Shown: piece after piece, positions 12,481 through 27,400 of the stretch
How the letters are laid out: each line of letters opens with the position of its first letter
Numbering within the stretch: the stretch's first letter is position 1
DNA from: Tetragonia tetragonoides
Taxonomy: Eukaryota; Streptophyta; Magnoliopsida; Caryophyllales; Aizoaceae
Length of the DNA: 64,000 nt
Direction: 5' to 3'
Assembly: GCA_038025085.1 (NCBI GenBank)
Contig: CM076147.1
Coordinates: 8,714,001 to 8,778,000, forward strand
Position numbers and translations under genes: made by a program
The notes under the pieces: generated by a model
Databases searched by the model: none
The model's input: the letters and a program-made list of their open reading frames with translations, nothing else
Told to the model about the DNA's origin: nothing

Positions 12481-15400
12481 GCCCTCTCCCTCTTTCCTCT
12501 GCCCACTCTCTCTCTCTACCCCCTATTCTCTCTCTCCTCAACCCACTCTATCCTCCTTTCAGCATAGCTACCTTCAACTTTTTCTTGACCACTGAAGTAC
12601 ACATCTTTTTTTTTTTTTTTTTAAGATAACATGGGTATCCAAGCTTTGCTTGACTATTCCCATGGGCCCTGAAGTTACTGAAGTACACATCTTCCTTCCT
12701 CTGCATTCTTCTTTTTTTTTTTTTTAGATAAGAAAATTTTTATTCATCAAAATTGAAAGAATACAAAATGGAGGACAAGTTATCCTCGAAAAGAAACAAA
12801 ATATCTACAAGTCACGCCAATGACTTTGAACAACCGTAAGCGGAACACCCTTAAAAGCGCCCGCTGCCTTAGCCCAAAGGGAGGCCAAGTAAACTATATG
12901 ATCCCAAACACAATCAATATTCTTCCCAAAGTTGGAGAAAAATCCTCGAATTCCTCTCCAACCAGATGCACCATAGAATAGCCATGCAAGCTCACCTCCA
13001 TAACACCCTACCCTCCTTGTCCCTCCTCATTGCATTCTTCTTTCTCTCTCTCAATCGCTCTCTTGTGTCCTGTCTCTGTCTACATGTTTCCAGTCACCTT
13101 CAAACACTGATGAGGGCCAGCCAACACACCAGCTGCTCTCACAATAAAGCAGGCCGGCTAAGAAATTTGTTTTACAAGGCCCTGTCATTGGTCTTGATTC
13201 ATTAAACTCATCATATTCTTTCTTTCTTTTAAATTTAACTTTTATTATTATTAAAGTTTAGGTAACGGGGCCCAAACAATGAGACTGGATTGAAGTCACC
13301 CAGCTAAGACTATGTCTGGATAATGTCAAGCATGTCCGGATTGGTTGTTGTCTGAAGGCGATAGCCTCATGTGTACTCATGGTCAAATAAGCTATGTAAA
13401 GGCTCGATTTATCCCTTCATAGAAAAGAAAAGTCTCTCTGATATGACCTCTTTGCATAAAGCACACATCTTTTCTTGTATGAATTATTAATATTCTTGAA
13501 GAAATTGTTAACAATATATCGTTGTTTATAAGATGAAGATGTGGTCAAATGGCTTGAAATGGAGCTTGCATTGTCAATATTGATATGTCAACAGATGAAA
13601 GGGAAGAGAACTCTTTACCAAGAGCAATGGCTGCTTCAAAAGCCACCTAGGGCTTGTAAAGATGCCTCATGGGCTGCCTTTGCAGCCCAGTACAGAGTAC
13701 AGACCATACCATCCTTTGGTAGCAAGGCACTTCTATACGGGAGCAGGAAGTCAATTTCAGTTCACCAGGATATTTTTCCACCCAAACGGGTGCGCTCAGA
13801 CCCAGAGAAATTAAGTAGCTGGAATACCAAAGATGTTATACTACTCATGAGCATCAATAGTTAACATGCTACTCCTTAGAAATCTTACTAGATTTATTTA
13901 CTAGTCACTAAAACCATGGATAATAATAATTATGTTTACCTTCATAGGGAATTTCTAATTGAATAAATTGTGGATGCGTGCATCCAAAGTACAGCAAAAA
14001 TTTGTATATTAATTTGATGAATTTCTGGATTATTGACTATTGTGTATTACTCAGCATTCTTCCTTGCTTCCGTCTTTGAGAAATTCAGTCATGTTTTCTC
14101 TATAATGGGTTAAGGAGGGGAAAGGAGCAAAAGTTGCTGTGGCGTTGTGGTTGCCTCGCTATACTTTGGTGCCTTTGGTTAGAGCGTAACTCTAGAATCT
14201 TTGATGGGGCCGGTAGGCCATTTGAGCTTGTTTGGCAGCGTGTGGTGTATTTGGCATACTTGTGGGCTAAAGCAGCTGGGGCTTTTAAAGGGATGCTCCA
14301 GACTTATGTACAATGACATTGGTGGGAGCTGTAATTTGTTTTCCGTTTTGGAGGACTTCTTGTCCTCTTACCTTTGTAACTGCTCTTTAAGTATTATTAA
14401 AAATCTTTTATTTTATCTTCAAAAAAAGAAGGAATTCAACCATGTTAGAGCCCTTTTTTTTGAGGTTATTCAAGAATGAACGGTTAGGAACTTGAGTGTT
14501 TATCTATGTGGAGGGTGAATGTAGAATTGTAGATAGAACTTGGGATACTTAATGCTGGATGTTCTGCATTATCTTCCTAGGTCTTCTAGTTGGTAATCTC
14601 CATTGTCTCTTAGGTTGCTAAGCGTTTGGGTGGTTGTGAGGAAGTGTACTTTTCCTTGGGTGGTTGGATTACATTGCTTCTTTCTTGCTTTTTTGATTTT
14701 TAGCATGTTTAATGCGCGCGTATACTAGCGAGGAACACCTTTTAGAGAGTTTGAGGAGGGCCTTTTTGTGTTCTAGGGCGGCGCGAGAAGAAAAATAATT
14801 GTTGCCTTTTATGCATTAGTATCTAGACCTAAGATGGAGGTAAGGATGTGTTTTGGTCAGCTCGTGTCCAAAGTCACTTTGCTGGTTGGAAGTGGTTTGA
14901 CAGTATCCTCTAGATCTCAGATCTATGGAACCAAGGTAGAAGGAGTGAATGAGTGCTCTCCTGAGTGGTAGCTCCAAAGGTCACTAGTCCGGGTTAAAAC
15001 CTGTGAAGGTTTTCCTGGCCCTTAACTTATGGAATTAGTCATTACTTGGGCAAAACCTAGACACTAACATTGTCATTAAAAAATAAATAAATTGAGTAAC
15101 TGTGTGCTCCACCGATTATCATCTAAAAAAAAGGTGTGTGCACCGCCAATGGTTGAGATGCTCCTCTCAGAATACTTATGCCATATCTTGCTTGTGGAAG
15201 TTCATTTCTCATGTATGCTCTCTCTTTTCTCCTCCGATCATACGCAATGCGCTTCCGTTAAGAGTTTGGAATTTTATGTAATAGGGATTGCCTTTTTCTT
15301 ACAACATTTCCTTTGGTGTTTCCAACTTTCCTTGCTCTATGATGCTCACATTCCCTCTTTATGTCCTCGTTAGGGGGACTCTTGGGGCCTTCACCTATGT

Positions 15401-18400
15401 ACATATCCTCTGGAGTGGAAGTGAAGGAGTTAAGCTCACTTCTGAGAGTTTCAAACATTATATTTCTGGTGTGGTCTGATCTTTCCTAAATCATTAAAGC
15501 TTACCTCTAAAGTACTTTTGTCTGTTTCCAACACTAACTGGAAGTGAAAAATTTCCCTAAGGTGCAGGCTGTTGTTTGGATAATAGGTCGAACCGTTGAA
15601 TCAAAATTCGTAACATGCTTAACAGCAGACTTGTCTTCCAGTTTTTCTGTTTTCCAAGAGAACATGTTCAAATTCACATAAATTTCAGGAAACAATATTC
15701 CAAATTTTCTAAATTTACAAAGGACTTGGAAAAAATCAATATGATGTTTGCTAAATTTTCTTCTGAAATTGGAGAAAGTGTAATACAATCAAACAAAGCA
15801 AACCATGAATCCATCCTTTTTTTAGATAACAAAAAACTAAATTAATGGAAATCGAGAAATAGAGGACAATGTATCCTCTTTTTAGCCATGAAGTACAGAT
15901 TAGTCCATTTCCTTTGCATTTCAGAAATGGGATAGCTGACGAATGCCCCAGCCACCTTAATCAATAAAGAACAATGTTTTCCATATTATCCTACTACTTC
16001 CCCTCCTCCCTGCCCCACCGCACATTCACCTCCTGTTGCCATGTCAACCTCCACACGATCACCTACGGTGATAGTTTGGAATATTATGTAGCCACCATAG
16101 GTCGATGGTGGTCGGCAGGCACCACCCCACCAGTTGTGGTGGGTGGTATGAGGCCACTGCTCGATGGTGGTGGTTTGCAATTGCTTCGTGATAAGAATCA
16201 AGTAGCATTGAAAATGGTTGAGGGGAAGATACAATATGATTTTGAACGTATTCTCGCCTATTTCTATCTGTTGAAAATGTTTTCTATTTATTTCATTTTC
16301 TTTGAAATTTCGGATATGGAGAACTGTTTCATTTTCCACAAGTGAACTTGCCTTGCCCTTAGTTGTTGGACCAACTTTTGGACAAATGCTTTGAAATTGA
16401 AAGAACTTGCTTATACTTGATCCTATATTAAAGTTGGTGCATCATTGTGGAGACATATAATTGGTGTTGCCACAATTATTGATCATTTTCAAGCAAGGTT
16501 TGTTCATTTGGGAATAAGCTACACTGTCATTTGTGCCTTTTTGATGGTTTTCTGATGCCTTAGTCAAAGTGGAATTCTTGAGCCTTATCTGAAATCTTTT
16601 GTCCACCAGACTAGTTACATTTGGTGTTGAGTGGTGTACTTAGCTGTTCTATACGCTACATGATGGGATCTTTTAAAGGTGTACCCCTCATAAATATTCA
16701 GTAGAATCGGACAAATCTATGATAAAATCTGTTAGGAGTATTATATGCAGTTTTACGGTGCATTTTGCTGGACAGGAATTTAAGGGTGTCTAATGGAGTT
16801 TCCATCTCTGAGATACCCTTGGTTAGAGTAACGTATTTGGCATCTTTATGGTAGGGCTGCAGGAGCTTATTTTAGGAGCAAACAATTTGTGAGGTCCAGT
16901 GGGATTGGGCTAGCATGTAATTATTCTTTTGTAGAGGATCTATAGTTGACACTCAGTATCAATATACATACTTTTTCCTCCTTTGAAAAATATATATTTG
17001 TCGCTAGGATTTCATGTCCTTTTAAGTCCCTTAGATGGATTGCAATGGACTTTATTTGCTGGGTTATTTCCCAAGTGCTTGGTTTTTTTTACTTATCTTT
17101 TTTCAATTTCCTCTCCCTCGTCTTTTTCATCTCTCCCCCAAGAACCAGAAATGGCCTTCCGCCTTCCATTCCACGGCTTCCCCCTCGCCAACCGGCCACC
17201 TCTGCATCTGTCTCTTTCACGTTTGCTCTCTCTGCACTTCTCGCTCTCATTTGATTTGTCAACTTCCAATCTGTGGTTGCAATCCACTTGTTTGTATTGT
17301 GGCCTGTGACCTTCGTAGTGTTATCCTCCCATCTCTTTCTCTGGACATGGTTGTAGGGATGGTGCGTGGGTGGGGTGGTTGCAGCTTCCAATTGATGATG
17401 GAATGGTGGTGCATGTGGCTGGTTGTGGTGGGCTTTAAAGTAACAAATGCTGAACCAAAAGAAAAAAATATAGAAAAGAAAGAAAATTGATACCTTGTGG
17501 TATCAGAATCAGACCCTGATGTAGGGTGGAAGATGCAGATGGTACCAGAATCGTGGGGGTATGAAGTTCAAAACCCTAAAATTGCAAACCAAACCTGAAG
17601 TATCAAGTTCATAGAGATTCCATTTCATTCCTTGTAGCTGAACCAGAGGGCAGTAGGGGCCTCACTCATGCTCAGCACGGAAAGGTGAACTATCGACCCT
17701 AGCGAGGAACTGGCAGAAGCTTTCCGATCTTTAAGCCACAGCATAAATGACCACTGTTAGTTTTAATGCCAGTCATGGAAGGCTAGGCTATCGGAAGGTG
17801 AACTAATTTTCTTCTTTCATCCCAAACCTAAATTATGAATTGTGACTTTTATTTTCTTGTGGGCTATCGCTTCTGCTCCCCAAGAAGAAGAGAGAAGAAG
17901 AATATAAAAACATGAAAACTTTAAAACAAGAAAAACAGAAAGGCCTTCAAAGGCTTTGCTAGCAAAATGTTTGTACATGAACTGGGTTTTTGAGTTGCGC
18001 AGCAACTCTTCTGGCATTTCCCATTATTGGAGTTTGTAACTATAGGGACTAGTCCTTCCGATGAATAGATTTTTCCTTTTCCTTGATGAAATAGTGTTTC
18101 TAACTGATTATAAGGAGTGGTTGAAAGAGCTTATATAGCTAGGTCATACGTGCTTGTTGTTTCAATGAGAGGTAGGATGCTAATATCATGACCTCCAGAC
18201 CTGTTTGAGGCAGGATGACTGGGAGAGTTGTTATACAGAGGAAATGATTGTGCTTTTATGACTTATGCCATATTTTGACTAATGGCTTTCCTTATTCTCT
18301 TTTGATATTACTCATCCGGTGTCTTGATTATTCTTTAGGGAAGTACTTACCAAAGTACAGGTTCAGGAAGAGCGAGGAGGGACGCTGCTGCTCGTGCAAT

Positions 18401-21400
18401 GCAGGGTTGGCATTCTCAAAGGTTGTGTGGTTTTGGAGAAGTAGGGGAGCCAATTATCAAGGTGTGCAAAGAAAACTAATGAGCTACATGCTTGTTGTCC
18501 AGTGATTGTTTCATTATTCTGGGTCATGTCTATTTGTCTTCAATATTATGTTTTATATGGATTTGTTACATGCCATTCTGTTTGTCAGGATAAGAGTCTC
18601 AATTCTGCACAAAAGCGTGAAAAGAATCTTAAAAACATTGGTATGTCGCTTTACAGTTTCAAGCTATGCGATGTACCTGTCTGAATTGATCTTCCTTGAG
18701 GGGAATAGTTGACTTGTTTATGTTATCATATTAACTCAGGTGTAAAGCAGAAGAAACCAAGTAATGTGGAGCTTGCAGAAAATGAGGCGCACATTGAAAC
18801 AAACAAACAGTTGAGATTCCAGATTTCTTTTCTCCTCTCCCAAACCCCCTTGTTCAACAATTATGCTTACTCTTTTCAATTCAAATGATAAGTACTGGTT
18901 TCTTTTCTGAAAAAGAAAAAGCGTTTAGTTTTGATTAGGAAATGAGAGGATTTTGTTGAGCACTCACAAATATTTGTTTTAGTATTTTTTTTTTGTGAAG
19001 CACCTCACTCAAAGTCTCAAACCAATAGAAAGAGAAAGAAGATATGTTTCTTTTGTCATTTTCCGGCTACTTGTACTTGCTATGTACTATTAGTTTGAGC
19101 AGGCTAGCTGCCTAAGTCTGGGACAGTTTGGGGCCTCTTACATGAAATTGATGAGCCTGTATTCTTCAGTCTATGAAAAGTCCAGGTGATGGCGATGACT
19201 ATAAGTGAAAGAAGACTACAGTTTTAGCATGCAATGCAAGCATTACTGGGCAAAACTCTAGTGTTGATTTATCCAACGAATAGATAATAGAGAAAGTCTT
19301 GTTCATTATCATAAAGGATTTTTGTTGGTGCTTGCAGTGGATTCCGCCTCTCCTCCAATATCAATGCCCACCCTCCAAAAGAAAAAAAGAAAGAAAAGAC
19401 AAGGAAAAAAAAATTTCCAGTCTCACTGAAAAAATCATGCAGAATGAACATTAGAGCAAAGGTTATATCTGTGGGAGAGTATTAATATTTTGTGTGTTCT
19501 CTTAGAAATATTCCACAGGTCCCAGGTTCAAGTCCCCTCAGAGCCATTGGAGGTTTTCCTGGTCGTTTACTTTAAGGCCCATGGGATTAGTCATGCAAAA
19601 CTTGAAACCCATGTTACTTAAAAAAAAAAACAATTTTTTTTTGTGAGTTTTGAAACTAGTTTTGTTTGATTAATTCGGGATAATATTCTGTTATGAGAGT
19701 AAATAGGGAAGTAGTGTGGATTGACTAAGATTCTAAATTTAGTCCGTTATCTTTGAACATTGTGAATGGGTAGGGAGAGTAGAGAAGCGGGTTTTTGATG
19801 GGGTGATGTTCCAGGGGACAAAGGTCATGGGGGGGGGGGGGGTTCTTTTTTATTTGTAGTCTTTGGGAGACTGGGTATAAGGATTGGGTCTGTTACCTTC
19901 AGTTGGGGCATCCGGGGGAGTACTTGTTTGGGATACCTGTTTTGCGTCTCAGGTTGAGGTCTACTTTGGTCACTTCACTGTTTCTGTGCTTTTGAGTGTT
20001 AGGGGGAGGGGTGAGTGGTGGTTTTCTTCTGTTTATGGGCTGTGTAGTGTTGTTGACCGTGAGTCTTTGTGGGATGAGCTTGCGGCCTTGTCCGGTTTGT
20101 GTTCTCCTAGGTGGGTTATAGGGGGCGACTTTAATGTTGTCCGTCATGCTGGGGAGAGGCGCGAGCGAGGTTTGACTTGGGGTATGCGTGAGTTTGACTT
20201 GTTCATTCGGGAGGCGTGTTTACTTGGGGGGTGAGTGGGAGGCGTAATGCGGCGTCCCGCATTGATTGGTTCCTTGTTACTAATTAGTTTGAGGATGAGT
20301 TTCCTGAGTTGGTCCAGGAGGTTATGGCCCGCCCTTGTTCTGATCATTTTCCTATTATGCTCCATTCTGCCCCGATTAAGTGAGGGCCAACTCCCTTTAG
20401 ATTTGAGAATATGTGGACTACCCATGTGGAGTTTGGTAAGCGAGTTTAGGAGTGGTGGGCGAGTTGTGAGGTTGGGGGTTGGAAGGGCTACTGTTTCATG
20501 AGGAAGCTGAAGTGTGTGAAGGAGCAGTTGAAGGTGTGGAATAAGGAAGTTTTGGAGATGTGAGGGTTAGGAAGAGCGAGATTCTTAGGGACATTTTGGC
20601 TACTGATCAGGCTTTGAGTGTAGAGGGACACGATGAGATGCTTTTGAGGCGGAGTGTAGAATTGAAGAATAGTTTAGAGGAGGTTTTGTTGAAGGAGAAG
20701 CAAAGTTAGAAGCAGAAGATGAAAGTTCGGTGGCTAAGGAGGGGGATGTTAGTTCTAGGCTGTTTTTTAAGGTTGTCAATGGACGGCAACGGAGGAGTTA
20801 CATTAAGGGATTGGAGACAGGGGACGGGGAGATTGTGTCAGATACTTGTAGGATTAGTGCGGAGATCACGAACTTTTATAAGGGCCTCTTTGCGGAGGAA
20901 GTGATGGATAGGCCTATGATTGAGGGTGTGGAATCGTCCCCGATTTCCCTGAAAGTTTAGGGTTTGGCTTGAACGACCATTCGAGTTGGACGAGATCAGA
21001 GAGGCGGTGGCTTTTTATCAGGACTGTTGGGAGGTGATTAAGGAGGACTTGCTTGGGGTGTTCACCGAGTTCCATGCTATGGGGGTTATTGGAAAGAGTA
21101 TGAATTCTAACTTCATTACTCTTGTTCCTAAGGACTGTTCCATTAGGGTGAGAGATTTTGGCTCATTAGCCTGGTTACGAGTGTCTATAAGATTATCACT
21201 AAGGTGTTGTCCATTACGATTGGAGTTGGGACAATATCGGTTTTGGATGTTGCTTTGGTGGCTGATGAGGTGGTCGATCACGCCGGTCGTTCTTGTTTTA
21301 GAGAGGTGGTGTTCAAATTGGATTTTGAGAAAGCTTATGATCGGGTTAGTTGGGCTTTTTTAGATCGAGTTATGGACAATAAGGGGTTTTTGGGGCCGTT

Positions 21401-24400
21401 GGCGTAAGTGGATTAGGGGTTGTCTTTCCAACGCGAGTTTTTCTGTTTTGGTTAATGGAGCCCCTACGGATTGGTTTTCCTCCTCTAATGGTCTTAGGCA
21501 GAGCGACCTTCTTTCTCCTTTTCTCTTCACCTTGGTGGTTGAAGTCCTGGGTAGGATGTTGGATAGGGGTGTTGAGCGAGGGTTGGTGGAGGCCTAGAGG
21601 GTTTCAGGGTTGGTAGGGAGAGGGTTCCTGTCTCTCATCTTCAGTTCACCGATGAGGATACTATTCTGTTTCTGGCAGCGGGGGTTGAGGGGTTTAAGAG
21701 GGTACTCACTCTTCTGCAGGTCAGGTCGTGTCTGGGATGCGTGTTAACCTGGCTAAATGCAGTCTAGCGGGGGTTAATGTGGAGGAGGGTTTTCTAGGTA
21801 CGTTGTCGAGTCTAGCAGGGTGTCAGGTACAATACAACAATGGCCTCTTAACTTCTTGGGGGTACAATACAACAATGGCCTCTTAACTTCTTGGGGGTAC
21901 AATACAACAATGGCCTCTTAACTTCTTGGGGGTAATCCTTGGTCGGTTTCCTTTTGGGAACCAGTTGTCTGTAGAGTGGCTAAGCGACTTAATGGGTGGA
22001 AAGGGGTGTACTTCTCGTTGGGGGGGGGGGAAGATCACGATTTTGCACTCTTGCCTTGCTAGTATTCCTGTGTACTACCTTTCTCTTTTTAAGATTTCCG
22101 TTAGTGTAGCTCAGCGAATCAGAGAGCATCTTGTTAGTTGGGACCATGTATGTACACTTAAGTCTGAGGGGGGGTCTGGGTTTCGGGCGACCGGTGTCTA
22201 AGAACATTTGGCTAGTGGGTAGGTGGTTGTGGCGTTTTCCTTTGGAGCCCAAGTCCCTATGGCTCCGAGTAATCAGGAGCAAGTACAGTCTACAACATAA
22301 TGGATGGGACGCCCAAACTGGCACTGCAGTCTCCCATGCTTGCCCGTGGAAGTTTATTTCTCAGGTATCGCCTCTTTTCTTTCGCCTGGTTGGATTTCAT
22401 GTGGGTAATGGCCGTCGGGTAAGGTTCCCTAGGATGTGTGGATGGGGGACTCCACTTTTTCCTCCACATATCCTCGGGTTGATCGGTTATCTACGCTCCA
22501 TGAGGTGCTAGTATCGGAATTCTACTCCGATACGGGCGGTTCTTTGGACCTACATTTACGCCGAACTCCCCATGATCGTGAGATGGAGGAACTTGTTTCT
22601 TTCCTGAGCGTTCTAAACACTACTTTTCTCGTCCCCAGGAACAATTCTCGGACTTGGGAAGGAGACCCTTCTAGGGTTTTCTCCTGCAAGTCCTTCTTGC
22701 ATCGGCTTAGTCTGCCTTCTCAGTTTCCCCATTTCCCCCTTACTACTTATATTTGGAAGTCGAAGGTTCCACTTTGGTGTTAGATAGGGTGAATACGCAT
22801 GACATGCTGCAACGGCGGAGGCTTGTTTGGTGTTTGACTCCAGATATGTGTGTTATGTGTCATGTGTCGTCACGACTGTGAGAACGACTTGAACCTGTTT
22901 GTGATGTGTGAGTTTGCTAGGATGTTGTGGGGCAGATTGACAGGGGGTGAGCCTTTTGCTAGCCCGGCTACAGTGTGCCAATTTAGTTTCTGCATGGTGG
23001 GAGGGGGAGAGAGGGTAAGTTGTGGTGGAGGTGTGCTTGTATGGCCATTCTGTGGTGTATTTGGCTGGAGCGGAACTCGAGAGTCTTCTGAGGACCGTCG
23101 ACTGTGTTTGGGATCATATTGTTTATATGGCATCTCTTTGGGCGAAGGCAGCTGGGGCCTTCAAGGGTGTTTCCCTTACCTTTGTTCAACTTCATTGGGG
23201 GGAATTGTAGATAATTTTTGTATTCATTTGAGGACTCCTTGTCCTCTTACTCAATTCTTTCAATTGATTGTTGGATTTGAGATCTCTTTCATTTTTTATT
23301 CTTCAACCTAGCTACATAGCTTTAGGTTTTTTTTTTTCCTTCTTTTCTTTTCTTGTAAAGTGGTTATTGTATCAAATCTGCAAACTGGGGAAATTATATT
23401 AGTGAGATATGAGGCTATCTCTTAATGGCATTATTGTAGAACTGGTGAAGTTCTTTGTTTAGCTTCCATAAACAACTTTAACTTTCAGGGCATATCAACA
23501 GTAGATGTCGAGCATAACGTAGAAAAAGCAGTATAGTGAAGAAGCAGAATCTAAGTCAGGCACTTATGACTTATCCTGTACCTGTCTACCCAAACTACTA
23601 AGCAACCCGTTTCATGTTCATTAGGACAAGAGAGGATGGTGCATCCTTAAGTTGTATGATGACTTTTATGGACTATGGTTGTTGAAAAACTAGCTATGAG
23701 AGGTTTGTCAGCTTTGGACTAGAGTCAAGGGTAGGTTTAATGCTTACCAACTTGGTAATTCAGCTACTATACTATCCATGACCCTCACTGTTCCAGGTGG
23801 CATTTTGCTCAGAATTCACCTCTAATATCTATCATTATAAAGTGCTGCTGCTGCTGGTTATTAAATATCCCGCTGTCTTGAATGGCATCTATATTTACTT
23901 TTTTTTGTTTTACATCTGTTGTTCTGTGCTCTATTTGTGTTTTCACTCTTTAACAGTATGCTTCCTTGCGTATCTGATATCCTGACTAGTGTCAACCGAA
24001 AACCCTTTTTGTTGGCAATCTTGTGAGAATTTGTTTGTCGTGCCTACTGCACTTCCATTACAACTAGTGAACGCATTACTATCTGTACACCCTCCGCCCC
24101 ACCCTCTTAAGAATTTATGTCATTCAAAATCAAGTCAAATGTATCCTATACTGCTCTATCATAAGAAGTTGAGAACTACTTTTGCTTCTGTTGAAGATTT
24201 TTCTTTTTCTTTTTTTTTGAAACTGTTCGGTTTCTGCTTTATTTTTCTAACAATGGCTTTTCACACTTAATTGTTAGATTGGTCACGACAGTTGTGGATT
24301 TGGGGCCCGGCCCCCCCGCTGATTGGGTAAAAATTAATGTCCGTGAAAGTGTGAGTTCTTCAGCTATTACATCTGTATTTCATTCAGTTGTTGCTTTTTT

Positions 24401-27400
24401 CCCAGCTAGTGTGTGATTCGGTTTATAATGGTTTTCGTTTTTGTTTTCGCCTTTCTTCTCATGCAGAAAGATTGTTTTGAGGTGTATGCTTTAGTTCCTG
24501 GGCTTCTTCGTGAGGAGGTAATGTATATATTTGTTAGGTTCCTCTGCTTTCTGCATTGAAATTACTTGCTAATGCGAGAGGAATGCCCGAATCTTTGATA
24601 CTTGATTAATACATACTTTCTCTTTCTCTAAAAAAATATATCTATATTGATTATAGGAACATGGGGGGCCTTGGTACCAAATAATAGCAAAGACTGCATT
24701 ACGCCACGTAATGTCCTCTCCTTTCCCCTTCCAAACTCCACAAACCTCACTTGGAGGAACTCCACCACACTAGAATGACAAACCCACGTCTCTCCCTTAA
24801 AGTTAAAACCAAACAGCCTCCCTAGATGCTGCGGGCATAATCAATATATAATATTTCATCGCTGCTGATGGCGCAAAGCAACTATAGCGCAGTGGTTTCT
24901 GAGCAAGCTTAAAATTATGATATGTTGGTTCCTCACCATGTGTTTGACTCCGTTTAGAAGCAAATTCTCCATAAACTTCCCGTTTTTGTTTCTTTTATTT
25001 CTTGATTAATTCTTCCTTCTCCTACATAAAAAGTCAATTCTTTCTTTCGCTCTTTCAAATTAAGATGCTCAACTATTTTGTTCTTCTCTGATTTTGATTT
25101 ATTTACATTTCATTTTCCTTTGTTCTTTCATTATCCTTATTTTAATTATTTATTCATTCTTTCAGTTTTTTATTTGACAAATTTGGAGATTTCACTTAAC
25201 TCTAAGCTGGTATTATTTGGAAGGTTGTAGTGAAAATGTTAGTTCGACTTCCACAGTATCCACACTTGTTTATTTACATTGCTGTATGTCCTCCTTTGAG
25301 TAGTGGGAAGAAAATTTTGGGGTACTTTCTTTGATTTTCTTTTACTGTACTGGGCATTCATTTTTCAGTCCTTCTATTTTAAGTCAAATGTGCTATTTGC
25401 TAAGTTAATGGTTTGTAAATATGTTAAGGGAATCAGGGAGTGTGTACTTCAACTACTTCTAAACTACGACATATAAATGGACTGGAAACACAATTCAACC
25501 AAATCGCGATACAACCTTCAAAACTTTAACAAGTTTAACTAACTATAATTTTAATCCTTGGCCCTCCCATCCCAATAAAAGTTTCCTGGTTCCCCTACTG
25601 TGGTTTTCCTTGCACACATGTACTTGCACTCCACAAAAGGCCTTGCTTTTGGATTATAATTGGTTTTTGGGTTAGTTTTACTCACGTAATAGCATGGTAG
25701 AATGTGTTCATCCTTCAGCTATTATGCAATAGCGTGGCAGAAGGTTTTAATTTGAAGCGATTTGTCATTAGACTCAGCACCCTTCACTATTCATATGGGT
25801 TGATGATATTCATCATGAAAATAGTTGTCCTGGAGAAAATTAAAAATGTGCAACATGAACCAGGTGTAAGTGTACTTTAGGAATCCTTTAGAACCACAAA
25901 ATGTATACACTGTAGTGGTCCATAAGGGTAAATCGATGGTAGGATAGAATTGATTTGGAGAGACATGTTTAATGTTGTTGGAAGTAAGAGTATCAGGTAA
26001 GATGGTAAAAGGTTTTTTTGATCATTATCTATTATCTATTGGTGATTCAGGTCCGAGTTCAGTCAGATCCAGCTGGGCGTCTTGTGATCACTGGTCAGCC
26101 AGAGCAACTTGACAATCCCTGGGGTATAACTCCGTTTAAGAAGGTAATCCTCCACTGTGAGTTCAACTTTGGAACGTCTCTGCGCTATCGTAGAATGGGA
26201 TAAAAACCAGCAGAACATGCTATACCAAGTCTTGCATATTTTTGAGAACTTTGTCTATCTGCCTGTCTTCGGATTCAATCAATTTGATTCCATCATATAT
26301 TTGCTGCTGTAGCCATTTCATCCTACATTCAGTACGAACAACAATCTAGTGTGATCGTGGCCCTAGTGAAGTTAAGATGTATAGAATGTGACCAATAACT
26401 AGACGATTTTTGTATATGTTTGCCTAATTGCCTTAAACAATGTGACCTTTAAATAGATCTATGTTGAGCCAGTACTAGGCTTCTATCTTCTAGTACCTTG
26501 TGGAAGAGTGAAAGGTCCATACCATGCATACTTTATATTTCATGGCAATTCGGGCCAAACAGGTGGGTTCAGATTGGGGCTTGAGTCAATTTCGGGTCAG
26601 TGCTAAAACACATCAAAAATGATGTGAAAATATAGGAAATCAGTTGTTTTACCCAAACTTAGTTAACTATTAAATTTGGGTTACATAGTTTCATATCAAG
26701 TCCGGTTCGGGTTTCTCTCTGTAGTTTCTAGTCAGCTTCTGGTCAGGTCATTGTGTCAGGTTAATTGCCAGGCATGCCAGTTTAGTGCAAACAAATGGAG
26801 ATACTTTAGTTTGATTTTGGAAAATTTGGCAAAACCCTCCTAAATTTACCAAGATTTGCTGAAATTCCTTTAATCTATTCGACTTTGTTAGGTACCACTT
26901 AAAAAAAGGTCTGGCTTATCCCCCTTTTTTTAATTTTCTTTCTATATTTTGGCCAAAATGACCGACATGCCCTCATAAGGGCCTCATGTGAATGTTGTTA
27001 AGCTGCATTTCTTTTACCGTCATGAGGGCATATTGGTATTTGGTCATATATTGACCAAAATAAGCATAGTTAACCAGCTCTCAATTGGAATATTTAGGGT
27101 GTGGGAGGTAAAATGAGTGCAGTTAAACATTCACGTAAGACCCTCGTGAGGGCATGTCAGCCATATTTCGCCAAAATGTGGCCGGGAAAGACAACAAGGG
27201 AGGCTTTTTTAAGTTTAAGGGGGTACTGTACAAAATCGATAAGATTGGGGGGGGGGGGGGGTTAGCAAATCTTGGTAAACTTAAAGGGGTTTTCACCAAA
27301 TTTTCCTTTGCTTAGATGTACGCAGCCTTACCTATTGATAGTACCCTGGGGAGTTAATCAGGCAAATTTATTGTGTTGGTGAAGGAAAGGCCCATAAGGG

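Larger units (their letters stand above)
19764..23266 (+). mobile_element. 5'-truncated, inactive LINE in ARID intron 9
   Basis: This is a 3.5-kb LINE in the sense orientation, starting inside the endonuclease domain. The order is endonuclease, reverse transcriptase, zf-RVT, then an untranslated tail. Frames are broken by many stops and shifts. Limits come from comparison with 41280-41300, where the unoccupied intron sequence CATTGTTGGATTTTTTATC is continuous. The flanks share only ATTGT. A poly-G run (19827-19841) and a triplicated 35-bp tract (21828-21932) are secondary changes. It is the main reason this intron is 5.5 kb long. Confidence 0.9.

Noticed and set aside
17489..17545. GTGGTATCAGAATCAGACC as a copia primer-binding site
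   Set aside because: No LTR end lies in front of it and no gag follows; the match to the initiator tRNA is only partial.
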